DNA of 64,000 bases from Sapria himalayana (lineage: Eukaryota > Streptophyta > Magnoliopsida > Malpighiales > Rafflesiaceae): assembly GCA_029783825.1 (NCBI GenBank), contig JAREIK010017175.1:62001-126000 (forward strand), given 5' to 3'. Each line of letters starts with the position of its first letter. Position 1 is the first letter of the stretch. The notes beneath the pieces were generated by a model that ran no database searches, was not told the origin of the DNA, and was given only the letters and a program-made list of their open reading frames with translations. A program made the translations under genes and the position numbers. This document shows, piece after piece, positions 22,740 to 36,340 of the stretch.

Positions 22740-25700
22740 TAGGGGTATAACCTAACCAAATGATTCATGATTCATTCAGAGCTCGGCTCGGTAAAAGCTC
22801 GTTTGAATTCATTTTTTAAGTTAAATGAGCCGAGTCCAAACTCTATTTTGGCTAGTAAGTTAAACGAGCTCAACCCAAGCTTCCTTAAGTTTGGCTTGCA
22901 AAAGTTTGCGAATAGGCTCATTTACCAGCTCATGAACATGCTCACAAACAGGCTCGCAATATGTTCTGAACAGGCTCGTGAATGGGCTCACGAAAAGTTT
23001 GACACATGTTCAATCACTTCGATGTTCTAACTTCCAAATTTCTGATCTTTTCTTCCCCATCCCCATTAAAAAACCTTAAAGACCATATTATATATTACTC
23101 TCTCGGCTCTCCCATTCTCTACCGACCGCCCGATGCCCATCATGCCGCACTCTCCCCTGTACTCTTCTTCTTTTCCTTTCTTCCATGTTAATTTGTTATC
23201 TCATTATGGCCAATCTCTTTGCAAATTATAACTTTGGTCTTGTTCTCTATGTCTTGGTCTCTACAATGGGAAAGTTGAAATATTGCTAGAAATGGCATTG
23301 CTCCATCTCTCACTAACTTCTACAAATCAAGCATCGAGTGCAAGTTTATATTTTGCTGCAAAGAAAAGATGGCCAATGCACCAACTTAGATTTTAATGAC
23401 TCAATTTACTTAGACTACCGATTTTTGCATCACAAAGGGAAAAAACTCAACTTTGTAGGCACAATTATTTCAGCTCTTTGACCTTTGTTCTTTCACCACC
23501 CCTTGCTCTAGTAGAATGAATACCAAATGAAAGAGAAAACATAAAATAAATTTGTTATGATATACCCCAAAGTGAATGTTTTAATGAAAGTGTGAATCAA
23601 ATGTCTTCTACTATTTTTGATTGAATTCGATGTTGCTGAATTGGGGTGTTTAAAGTTTTCAAATTTTCATATACAATTTCCATGTTAAAATTATATGAAA
23701 TCTACCTTATTTATTTTCCAATTTGTTTTGTTATGCTGTATAGGATGTCGGACCATGTTTCCAGTATATTATCCCCTGAAAATTCACAAGAAAGTCATAT
23801 AATGAAAATGCTATAGATGTTGTTGTAGAAAATGTGAATTTGAATAAGGAAACACATCATCTACAACTATGGGTGTTGATGTGGTTGAAAATGTTGAAGA
23901 TAGTGAAGAGGGTGGGGCGATTGTGCAAAGAAGAGAAAGTGCACCTCCCAAGTAAGGTCTAAATTTAAAATAGTCACCCTTCTGATAAATCAGAAAAGGC
24001 TGAATGCATCCATTGCAAGTGGTGATTTAAACTTCCTAAGGCTGGAACTTCATCTCACTTACTTAGACACATTAAAGAAAATTGTATTAGAAGGAAAATA
24101 AAGTTGTTTGGACAAAAGGAACTAACACTCAATTCCTCTATAATAGAGTATGTAATGGTAGCTTTATACAAATTTTAAATATGACCAAACTAAGATTAAA
24201 GATATATTATCTCATTTGATCATGGTGCATGTGCTACCATTTTCTTTTGTGGAGTATGAAGTGTTTAATTTGTTGATGGAGACTATAACTCACGTTATCA
24301 AAAGGTTAGTCGTGCAACTATAAGAAAAGATTACTTTTCAAGTTATGAGGTGGAAAATAAAAAGTTTCCACTCTTCTGAAATATGAAAATTAAGTAATTA
24401 TGACAATTGATATATAGAAGTCAACCAATCGAAAGGTTTATTATATGGTTGTTACTTGCCATTTTATAGATTCTAATTAGAAATTGCAAAAGGGTACTCT
24501 TAGTTTTTGTGATGTACTACCACCTCATTCCGGAGTTGCCATTTGTGATGCCTTAAGGAAGTGTTTCGTTGAATGAGAATTGATGATAAATTTTGGAGTG
24601 TGATAGTTGATAGTGTCTCTTACAAAGATGTTGTTATTCGCATGTCAAAAGATACCTTTCCTATAAAATCAACTTGCTCTTTTTGGAAAGTTGTTTCATG
24701 TAAGGGTGTTGTGCACATAATCTAAATCTTCTTGTACAAGATGGGTTATTAGAGATTGGAGATATAATTAAGAATGTACAAGAAAGTGTTAAACATGTGA
24801 CACAGTCAGATAGTCATCTGAATATTTTTGGAGAAATTTTGAAGCAATTGAAGTTGCCTTCAAAGAAACTTATTTTTGATTGTTGCACAGGTGGATTGCA
24901 GCATTATTATGTTGTTGACTATCTTGTAGTTCAAAGTTGTTTTCCTAGATATTCACAAAGAGAAGCAAGTTGCTTGTTCTTGCCTAGTGAGGATGATTGG
25001 ATGAAAGTTGCTGAAATTTCCTCATTTATTGCAGCATTTAATGAACTTACAAAAATCATTTTAGGTATTATTATTTTATTGACTAATCATAATTAATTTT
25101 GTGATTTACATGCTTTTAAAATTATTTATTTCAATTGGGTAGTATCATACATGTTATTGTAGGTTTGAATATCCAACATCAAATTTTCTTTTCCCGAGCT
25201 TTATAATATAAAGAGGTTGTTGGATGAAAAATATCTTGATGAAAATGAGTTTATACATTCAATGATTATGAAGATGAAAGATGGGTTTGACATGTATTGG
25301 GGTGAGTGCAATTTGTTGATCTCTATGGCAACCATTTTAGATCCAAGAAATAAAATACAATTGATTGAGTGGCATTTTCCTATGATTTACTCAAGATCAG
25401 ATATCATTGAACATATTATAACTATTTGCGAGACTTTGTGCATGCTTTATAAAGATTATGTTGAAGCTCATAAAGCAAATGGTAGTGAAAAAGAGGGTGA
25501 AAGTGAGAATCAAAATGAATCTTCTAGTGCTATGATGATGGGAACAAATGGAGTGAGGGCTTAATTTTTTAGTTATATAAGACATCTTGAATAATCAATT
25601 GAACACTGTTAAATCTGATTTAAATATATAACTAGAAGAAGGTGTTCATCTTTGTGAAAATTTAAAATTTGATGTCTTAGATAGATGGATGGATAAGTAT

Positions 25701-25796
25701 ATATCTATTTAAATTTTGTGAAGAAGGTGTTCATCAAATTTTGATGTCTTAGATAGAACGATTTATAGGTGTTCATCTATTTAAATTTTAATGTCT
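22740..25796 (+). mobile_element. hAT-superfamily element, right-arm copy
   Basis: Mirror of the left hAT copy. It begins at 22740 with TAGGGGTATAACCTAACC, carries GAGC/GCTC subterminal repeats to about 22990, and its transposase remnant runs on the plus strand to the triplicated hATC segment at 25640-25803. Confidence 0.8.
23744..25690 (+). pseudogene. hAT transposase, right copy
   Basis: Plus-strand broken transposase, starting MSDHVSSILSPEN at 23744. The BED finger (CIHCKW-stop-FKLPKAG then HLLRHIKENC) is near 24005-24085. DCCTGGLQHYYVVDYLVVQ and following lie in 24797-25096, MYWGECNLLISMATILD near 25290-25345, and the hATC end (EEGVHLCENLKFDVLD) at about 25637-25690. It shares the BED-finger TGA with the left copy but has private lesions, for example a lost base near 24165 that breaks the frame after MVAL. 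So it was already dead when duplicated and has decayed independently since. Confidence 0.85.
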
Positions 25797-25803
25797 TAGA
25801 TAG
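25640..25803 (+). repeat. Triplicated hATC segment at edge of array A'
   Basis: Three decayed copies of a GGTGTTCATC ... TGTCTTAGATAGA unit occur in a row (about 25640-25687, 25722-25757 and 25768-25803), after which continuous TAGA array follows. The first copy is the in-frame hATC coding sequence. Confidence 0.7.
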
Positions 25804-25939
25804 ATACATAGAAAGATAAAAAGTTGGATAGATAGACAGATAGCCAAATAGTCATATATGTTGATAAACAAATTGATAGATAAGTATATAAGAGATAGGT
25901 AGATAGATAGATAGAAAGATATATAGATAGATAGAGAGA

Positions 25940-25971
<32 letters not shown>

Positions 25972-27905
25972 TAGATAGACAGACAGATAGATAGATAGAT
26001 AGACAGATTATGTATAGTTAGATAGAATATCGATAAATATGAAGATAGCTAGATAGTTAGATGAACAAATATACATAAGACCATATAGATAGATATACAT
26101 AGTCCGATAGAAAGAAAGAAAGATATAGATAGATTGCTAGATAGATAAATAAGCAGATAGGTAGATAGATAGATAGACATATAGATAGATAGATAGTTAG
26201 ATAGATAAATAGATAGATATCTAGCTAGACAAATATATAGATACAAAGATTAGTATATAGATAGACAGATATACATAGATACATAGAAGAAAGATTAACA
26301 ATTATATAGATAGAGAGATATCCAGATAGATAGAAAGATAATCAGATAGTTAAAAGATAGATTGATAGATATATAGATAGGCATTTAAACATATATATAT
26401 ATACACATTTAGACAAATAGGTCGATAGATAGTTAAGTAATTAGATAGATAGGCAGATAGATAGATTAATATATAGACATATAAACAATTAGACAAAATA
26501 GACAAAAAGATAAACAGATAGATAGATAGATAGTATATATATATATATAGAAGATAGATACATAGATAGACTTAGAGAAAGTTTGAGAGAGATATATTGA
26601 CAAAAATATCAATAATATATAGACAAATAGTTTGAGAGACAGGAAGATAGATTGATAGCTACATAGATATATAGATAGATGGATAGAGATATAGATTTAC
26701 TAATAGACAAATACATAGATAGATAGTTAGATATTTAATAGATAGATAGATTAGAAGATAGACAATTTGACAAATTGACAAGATAGATTGTTAAACAATT
26801 ACAAATAAAGGTAGATTGACTTATAATCATTATATAACAAGATAGATTGATAGATACATAAATAGAGGTATAGATAGATAAATAGACCTATAATTATATA
26901 ATAGATAAATTGATATATAGATAGATAGATAAATAGATATATACTTAGATAGCTAATATACAGATAGATAAATAGATAGATATATAAAAATATAGCAGAT
27001 AGATAGTTACATAGACATATAGACAGGGAGATAGATAGACACATACCTAGATAAACATGTAGATAAATAGATTGATAATAATATAACATATAGATAGATA
27101 GATATACAAATAAATAGACAGATATATATATGGATAATTAGACAGACAGGACAGTAGATAGATAGATAGATAAATAGATAGAAGATAGAAATATAGACAG
27201 ACAGATATATATATATATATATTATATAATATATAGATTGAAAGATAGATAAAAACATAGATAAATAGATAGACAAATAGAAAGATAGATACTAAATATA
27301 AAGATATATGATACAAATAGAAAGATACATTAATAGAGAGATAGACAGATAAATACATAAATAGATAGTAGATAGATAGATAGATATAGATAGATAGATA
27401 GAAGATAGTTAGTAGATAGACACATAGATAGATAGACTATTAGACAATATATAATAAATAATAATATAATATAAATATATATATATATATATAGATTAAC
27501 TATTAGAAGATAAAATAATATAGAAATAGATGAGTAGACAAAAAAAACAAAACACAAAAACACAAAAGACAAAAATAGATAGATAAATAGACACTTAGAC
27601 ACATATACAAATATATAGATAGATAGATTAATAGATAGATATACAGATAGAAAAATAGATAGATTATCAAAAGATAGATTGATAGATAAATATATAGATA
27701 GAATATATATATATATATATATAAACTCATATAATTTAAAAAATTGAAAGAGAGAGAGAGAGAGAGAGATGAGATAAAATAGACATCTAAATTGATAGAC
27801 AAATAGATAGATAGACAGATAGATAAAGAAATAGATAGATAGAAAATAGACAGAAAATATAGATAGATATATAGATAGATAGGTAGATATATCAATAGAT
27901 ATATC

Positions 27906-27937
<32 letters not shown>

Positions 27938-28700
27938 GATACACAGATAGAGTCGATAGATAGATAGATAAACAAATAGGCATTTGTAGTTTGATAGATA
28001 AATATTAGACAGATTGATTAACACATAGACAAATAGACAAATAAACAAATAGATAAATAGATAAATAGATACATAGATAAATAGGGTAGATAGACAAATA
28101 ATAGAATAGGTTGATTGATTAACAAAAAGATAGATAGACAGATAGATATATACATAGATAGATTAATATATTAGATTAATATATAGAAAGATACATAGAT
28201 ATATAGATAGACAAATAGATAGAGAGACATATAGTCCAATGGATAAATCAATAGATAGACAGATAGATAGAAATGTAGATAAATACATAGGTAGATAGAA
28301 AGATAGATAAATAGATAAATATAGAGATAAACTGATAGATACATAAAAATATAGAAACATAGACACATAGACACATATACACATAAACACATAGACACAT
28401 AGACATAGAGAGATAGAATGATACAAAGAGATACAGATATATAGATAGAAAAATAGACGTATATGTAGAATGACATATAGGCATATAGAGAGATAGATAA
28501 ATATATAGATAAAAAAAATAGATAGATCAAAATATAGAAATATAGATATACAGACAAATTGACTAAAAGATAGATAGATAGACAAATAGATAGATAGTAA
28601 GATATACAGATAGACAGATTATATTATATATATATATAGATAAACAATATATAGATAGACAATATATAGGTAGATAGATAGAAGATAGATAGATAGATAG
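25797..28700 (-). repeat. TAGA array A', right arm
   Basis: Reverse-complement partner of array A. Shared irregular landmarks, such as a GAGAGAGAGA run near 27750 against a CTCTCTCTCT run near 3170 and ACACATAGACACATAG near 28370 against CTATGTGTTTATGTG near 2535, prove homology rather than independent array growth. Confidence 0.9.
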
Positions 28701-31700
28701 ACAAGTAGACAGATAGATAAATAGATAGATACATAGAAATATAAATAGTCAGATAGATAGACAGATAGACAAATAGTCCAAATAGTTTTGAGAGACAAAT
28801 AGATAGATAAGCAGATTAGAAAATAAGTAGATAGATAAATAGATATATAGACAGATAGAGAAACTAATAGATAGATAGACAAAAAGATAGATAGATATAC
28901 GGATAGTTAGATTGACAGATCGATAGATATGAAGATAGGCATATAGTCAGATATATAGATATACATATAGACATATAAATAGATAAATAGATAATTAGAT
29001 AAAGAGATAGACAAATAGATAGATAAGAAAATTGGTAGATAGACAAATAGACATATAGACATATATATAGTTACTTAGATAGACATATAGATAGTTTGCT
29101 TGATAGACAAATAGATAAATAGATAAATAGATAGATAGAAAGATAGGTATATAGATAGATAAACATATACATAGATAAAAATATTAACAATTAGACAGAC
29201 AGAAAGATAGCCTGATAGATAGAAAGATAATTAGATTATTAAAGAGATAGATTAATAGATATACAGATATACAGATTGTCATTTAAACATATATATAGAT
29301 AGACACTTAGACAAATTGATAGATAGATAGGTAGATATATAAATAGATAGTTAGGTAATTAAATAGACAGATAGATATATAGACAGATGCATTGATTAAT
29401 ATATGGACATATAGAAAATTAAATGAATTGACAGATAGACCGATAGATAGATAGATAGATATAAAGTTATATATACTGATAAATTGATATATAGAAAGAT
29501 AGACATTTAGATATATACATATATAGCTAATATACTGATAGATAAATAAATAGATAGATATATAGATATATTATTAAATAGATAGATAGATAAATAGATA
29601 GATATATAAATAGACATATACAGAGAGAGTAAGATAGGCATTTAGATCGATAGACTTATAACAATATAGCCATAGAGATAAATAGATAGATAGAATTATA
29701 TATATACAAATAAATAGACAGATATATAGATAGATAGATAGACAGATAGATTGATAGATAGATAGAAAGATAGACAGATAGATAGTTAGTTAGTTAGATA
29801 GAATGATAGATAAACAGATAGACAGATAGATAGTTAGATAGAATGATAGATAAACAGATAGACAGATCAACAAATAGAAAGCTAGATAGATAGATAAATA
29901 GAAAGAGAGATTTATAGTTATAAAGACAAATACACAAATATATATAGATAGGTAGATATACTGATAAATAGATAGATATATAGATAGATAGATATATAGA
30001 TAGACAAACAGATAGATAGATAGATAGACAAATAGAAAGATAGACAAATACTCATATAGAAAAATATACTGATACAAATATACAGATATACTGATATATA
30101 GATAGATAGATACAAAAATAAAGATATATAGATTGACAAATACACAAAGAAGCAAAGAGATAGATAAGTAGATAGTTAAATTGATGGATAGATAGATAGA
30201 TATATAGATAGACATATAGACAGATTGATTGATAGTCTCATAGACAAAATAACATATTAGACATTTAAAGAGTTTGATAAATAGAAACATAGAAATATGG
30301 ACATATAGATAGATAAATAAAATGTTAGTTAGATAGATAAACATATAGAAAGATAGATAGATAGACAACTAAACAAATTTTGTTAGATACATAGACATAT
30401 AGATAAATAGATCGATACAAAGAGAGATAGAGAGAGAGAGAGAAAAAAAAGTATATTGATAGATAGATAAATAGATAGAGAGAGAGATAGAGATAGATAG
30501 ATAGATATATATATATATATATATAGATAAACAAATAGACAAATAAATATATAGATAGATAGACAAATAGATAGATATACAGATAGACATATATACAAAT
30601 AGACAAATCGATAGATAGATAGATCTATATATATGTATATAGATATAGATAGATAGATTTATTTATTTATTTATTTATTTTTAGACATATATATAGATAG
30701 TAGTTAGAAAGAAAGATAGATAGATATATTGAATGATAGATAGATAGATAGATTTGCAGATAGACGAATATGCAAAATTACAAAAAGACAAATAGATAGA
30801 AATAGATATAGATAAATAGACAATTAGATAGATAGACAAATATATTGAAAGACAGATAGAAAAATAGATAGATAGATAGAAGAATAGATAAATGGATAGA
30901 TATATAGATCGACAAATTGATAGATTAAAAAATAGATAGATTGATAGATTGACATTTATTTAGATAGATAGATAGATTGATTGATAGTTAGACAAATAGA
31001 TTGATAGACAAAAAGAAAGATGAAGAGTGAGATAGATAGATTTATCGATAGACAGATTGACACATAGATTGATACAGAGCTAGACATACCAAAAAATAGA
31101 CAAAGATATATATACAAATAGACATATAGAATCATAGGTAGATTGGAAGATAGACAAAGAAATCTACAGATAGACAAATAAATTGATAAATAGTTAGATA
31201 TATAGACAAATAGAAAATAGAAAGAAAGATAGATAAGAAAATAGACAGATATAATTATAAACTAATAGATTTATAGACTAATAGATGGTTGGATAGTTAG
31301 ACAGATAAATAGATACAAAAAGATAGTAAGACAGGTAGGTATATAAAAAGATAAATAGATAGATATATAGATAGATAGATTGATTAATAGATATACGGAT
31401 AGATTGATAGATAGAAAGATAGTTAGATAGTAAGATAGATAGATAGATATATAAATAAAGAAAGATACATAGATAGATATAGTGAAAATAGACATAAACA
31501 AATAGATAGATATATAGATAGACATAAAGACAGATGGATAGATATATAGATATTGAGCTAAACATATAGATATATAGATAGATAAACATATAGACAGATA
31601 GGCAAATAGACAAATAGATAGATAGACAGATAGACAAATAGAGAAATAGATAGATATACAGATAGATAGTCAAATAGATTAATAGATAAATAGTCAAATA

Positions 31701-31703
31701 GAT

Positions 31704-31745
<42 letters not shown>

Positions 31746-32513
31746 TATTTATTTATTTATTTATTTATATATAGACATAAAGAAAAATAAAAATATAGAT
31801 AGTCAGATAGATAGACACACAGATTGAATGATTGATTGATATATAAATAGATAGATAGATAATCAAAAATATAGATAGGTAGATAGGCAGATAAATAGAT
31901 AGATTCAAAGATAGAAATATAGATAAACAAATAGATAGATAAATAGACAGATAGATAGATAGATAGATAGAAAAATACAGAAAAATAGAGAGATAGACAA
32001 AGAGAAAGATTAATAGATATACACATAGACACATAGAGACATTAATAAATAGATATATATACAGATATACAATTAGAATAATAGATCAACTAATAGGTAG
32101 TTAAATAGTTTGATAGATAGACACAAAGATAAACAGATAGATAGACTTTTAAGATTGATAGATAGATATATAGACACACACACACATATATATATGTATA
32201 TATATTGAAAGATGATTGATAGATAGGTAAAAATACAGATAGACATATAGTTAGATAGAAAGATATTCAAATGGATAAATATATAGATAGATAGACATAT
32301 AGACAGACAGACAGATAGATAGATAGATAGTGAAATAGATTGATAGATTGATTGATTGATAGACAACTTATTGATAGATCGATAAATAGATAGATAGATT
32401 GTTTAATTGATAGATATATAGATAGACAGATAGAAAAATAGAAAGATAGATAAATAGATATAAATAAATAAATAAATAAATAAATAAAAATATATATATA
32501 TATATATATATAT
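28701..32513 (-). repeat. TAGA array, outside the palindrome
   Basis: The array continues in the same strand polarity as A' but has no partner left of 2241. Blocks such as 29270-29400 (CATTTAAACATATATATAGATAGACAC...) resemble 26380-26470 inside A', which suggests a higher-order duplication with an offset of about 2.9 kb. There is no gene; all long open frames are repeat translations. Confidence 0.85.
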
Positions 32514-33015
32514 TGTTGGGCAATTATGCTCCCATAGTTATGATTTTAAGATACATAAGACAACAAAACAATAACACAACAGAACAATATATATCCAATC
32601 CACAATCCAACATGGAAGAATCAAAAAATTAGATAACACAAAACTAGAAATAATGTGGTTTGCTAGTCGGTGAGTATGACTAGCTACATCTACTAGAAAA
32701 TACTTATGCATTATAGATTAAACCAAAATTGTCTTACAGTATGTGCAGCACAGAGAAAATCATGATAAATCACACAAAGAGAGAGAGAGAGAGAGAAGAT
32801 GATGAATAGTTCCAGATCCGAAAAAATAGCACCCCAAAAATAAAAATACAAAAACATTTATAATAAAAACTTTCGGTTCAATCCAATAAAACTAGCTACA
32901 TCCACTGTTATTGTGTTATTGCTGCATCCCCGGCCTCTTAATATTTCCTTTCCTGCACTTAAATGAAAATATTAAAACAGAAACATTTGGTTATACAAAT
33001 AGATTATCAAAAACA
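32514..33015. mobile_element. LTR-like insertion in TAGA array
   Basis: About 500 bases of non-satellite sequence interrupt the array. It opens TGTTGGGCAATTATGCTCCC and may end near TTATCAAAAACA, matching a TG...CA LTR pattern. It contains words common in plant LTRs (AATGTGGTTTGCTAGTCGG, GCTACATC) and a (GA)n run near 32780. It could be a solo LTR or another short element. No clear target duplication can be defined because the flanks are (TA)n and TAGA. Confidence 0.4.
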
Positions 33016-33826
33016 AATTATATATAAAGCATATATATATATATATAGTTAAAAAGATAGATAGTTAGTTAGACATATAGACAGATATATAGATAGACAA
33101 ATAGACAAAAAGGCATATATAGAAATAGATTGAAATAGAGATAGATAAATAGACACTTAGATAGATAGACTAATATATATGTATAAATAGAAAGAAATTT
33201 AGATAGACAAACATATAGATAGATAGAAAGATAGACTAATAGATAGATAGGCAAAAAAGTTTGTTAAATAGTTAGATAAATAGATAAATAGATAGATAGA
33301 ACGGTATACATATAGATTGTTTGTTAGAGAATTAGGTAGATAAAAAATAAATATATAGTTAGATTCACAGATTGATATATTGATATATAGCCAAATAGAT
33401 ACATAGATAGATAGACAAATAAACAGATAGAAAGTTAGATATATAGATAAATATATAGATAGAAAGATAGATAGATATTTAGATATTTAGATAATATGAT
33501 TGACATAAAGATTATTAGACAAATAGATACATAAACATATAGATAGATAGATAGATAGAAAGTTAGACTTATACACTAATATACTATTAGATAGATCGAG
33601 AGATAGATAGATTGAGTGATAGATAGATTAATAGATATATAGAAAAATTGATAGATAGATATATAGACAAATAGATAGATACATAAATAGATAGATAGAT
33701 AGATAAATAGATAGACAGATTGGAAGATAGATAAATAGATAGATAGATAGATAGATAATTAGATAGATAGATAGAAAGATAAATAGATAGATAGATAGAT
33801 AGACATATAGACAAATAGACATATAT
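33016..33826 (-). repeat. TAGA array, distal part
   Basis: Continuation of the TAGA-polarity array after the insertion, ending at the strand switch. Its last 250 bases are nearly pure GATA units. Confidence 0.85.
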
Positions 33827-33846
33827 TTTTCTAATTCTCTATATAT
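33827..33846. other. Strand switch between TAGA and TCTA arrays
   Basis: TAGACATATA is followed by a short non-repeat bridge (TTTTTCTAATTCTC) and then TATATATTTGTCTATC. Array polarity reverses within about 20 bases, making a head-to-head inverted satellite junction separate from the main palindrome. Confidence 0.75.
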
Positions 33847-36340
33847 TTGTCTATCTATTTGTCTATCTATGTCTATCTATATGTCTATCAATTTGTTTAT
33901 ATATCTGTCCATCAATTTTCCTATCAATCTCTATATCATTCTTTCTATCAATCTATATATCAATCAATATATCTATCTATATATCTCTTTATCTATCTGT
34001 ATGTCTATCTATTTGTCTATTTATCTATCTATCTATCTATCTATTTTTCTATCTATTTCTTTTTCTAAATGTCATTCTATCTATCTATCTCTCTTTCTAT
34101 CTATCTTTCTCTCTATCTGTCTGTCTTTATATTTGTAAGTATATCTATCTATCTATCTAACTTTCTGTGTATCTTTCTATCTATCTTTTTATCTCTATCT
34201 ATCTATCTATTTATCTATCTATCTATATGTGTATCTATCTATTAATCTATCTATCAATCTATCTAGCAATATTTCAATCTAAATGATCTGTCTATCTATC
34301 TGTCTATCAATGAATCTATCTATTGGTGTATCTTTTTGTCTATCTAACTATCTATTTATCTAGCTATCTATCTATATATCTCTTTATTTATCCGTCTATC
34401 CATTTATATATCAATATGTCTATCTATCAATCTATCAATATATCTATCTATCTTTTTATCTAACTTTTAATCTATCTGTCTATCTATCTATCTAACTAAC
34501 TATCTATTTATCAATATATTTATATATCTATCTATCTATCAATCAATCAATCTATATATCTATCTGTCTATCTATTAGTCTATCTATCTATCTATCTGGC
34601 TATCTATCTGTTTGTCTTTCTATCTATCTTTCTATCAATTTGTCTATCTTTCTTTCTGTCTTTCTATCTATATGGCTATCTATTTGTATATCTTTGTGTA
34701 TATCTATATGTCTATCTTTATGTCTATCTACCTATCATTCATTCAATTTATCTATATATATATATCTTTCTATCTATCTGTCTATCTGCCTATTTATTTA
34801 TATATTTATCTATATGTTTGTGTCTATCTATCTATCTATCAATCAATTTATCTTACTGTGTATATGTCTATCTTTAAATCAATCTTTCTATCTATTAATC
34901 TATATATCTATCTATTAATCTATATATCTATCTATCTGTCTATCTAATTTATATGTTTATTTAAGCATATGTCTATCATTCTATCATTCTATCTATCTAT
35001 CTATCTATTTATTTAACTATCTATCTAAATGCACATATATATATATATATATCTATGTATATGCTTATCTTTCTTTCAATCTATCTACCTATCTATCTTT
35101 TATGTCTAACTATCTATTTGTCTATTTATCTATCTATCTTTCTATCAGTCTATATACTTGTATACCTATCTACTTTTCTACTTGTCAACTTGTCTACATA
35201 TCTACCTGTCTGCCTATCTACCTGAATACCTATCTTTCTATCGATGTGTTGACCTATCTAACTGTCTACCTATCTGCTTATCTATCTATCTACCTATTTA
35301 TCTTTCTAACTATCTACCTATCTATATGTCTATTTGTCTATATGTATATCTATCTATATGTTTATATGTCTATCTGTGTATCTATCTTTCTGTCTATCGA
35401 TTTATCTGTCTATCTTCTATCTTTCTATCATTCTATCTATCTATCTGTCAATCTATCAATTATTTATCATTCTATTTGAATATCATTCTATATGTCAATC
35501 AATCTATCTGTCTATTTGTCTATCTATCTATCTATATATCTATCTTTCTATCTGTCTATCCGTATATCTATCTAACAATTTAACTATCTATCTAATTATC
35601 TACCTATCAATCTCTTTATCTATTTATCTATCTTTCTTTATATTGGTTTATTTATTTTTCTATCTATCTATATATCTATTTCTCTATTTATTTATCTACT
35701 ATCTATCTATATATCTATCTATCTATCTGACTATCTATCTATCTTATTGTCTGTGTGTCTATCTATCTATATGCTTGTTTGTCTATCTGTCTATCTATCT
35801 ACATATTAATCTATCTATCTATCAATTTGTATATATTTCTATTTATCAATCTGTCTATATGACTATCTGTCCATATGTTTATATATCTATCTATTTATCT
35901 ATCTGTCCAACTTTATATATTTATATCTATCTATTTGTCTATATATCTTTCTATCTACATTTATATCTGTCAATAAACCTATCTATTTATCTAACTATCT
36001 AACCATCTATCATTCTATCATTCTATTTGTCTATCTTTCTATATATCTATCTATCCTCTTGCCTATTTAAGTATCTTTCTATCTATATTTCTATCTATAT
36101 GTCTATATGTTTATCTTTCTATTAGTCTATCTGTATATCTATCTATTTGTCTATCTATCTATCTATCTATCTAGATATCTATATTTTCATCTGTCTATCT
36201 ATCTACCTATTACATATCTACATGTCTACATATCTTTCTATCTATCTACCTATTACATATCTACATGGCTACATATCTTTCTATCTACATGTCGACTTGT
36301 CTAGCTATATAGCTGTCTACCTGTCTACCTATCTACCTAT
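33847..36340 (+). repeat. TCTA array C
   Basis: About 2.5 kb of degenerate TCTA units. Towards the end (35160-35290 and 36190-36340) the variant CTACCTGTCTAC/CTACATATCTAC becomes frequent. It ends against AT-rich CACTA-2 sequence at about 36340. Confidence 0.85.

Larger units (their letters stand above)
15734..28700 (-). repeat. Right arm of giant inverted repeat
   Basis: Reverse complement of 2241-15375. The outer end is judged from the match of 28581-28690 (GATAGTAAGATATAC..., AATATATAGGTAGATAG) to the reverse complement of 2245-2360. Array sequence continues beyond 28700, but LINE sequence does not appear, so the duplication endpoint coincides with the array/LINE border of the left arm or lies within array sequence. 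Confidence 0.85.

Noticed and set aside
2241..28700. Palindrome as an assembly or fold-back read artefact
   Set aside because: The arms differ by many SNPs, private frameshifts and satellite length differences, which a fold-back chimera would not produce. Read-level confirmation is still listed as a test.
27330..32366. Minus-strand open frames of 70-217 codons, Tyr/Leu/Ile/Ser rich
   Set aside because: Same artefact on the complementary strand of TAGA arrays; no start-site logic, no conserved domain.
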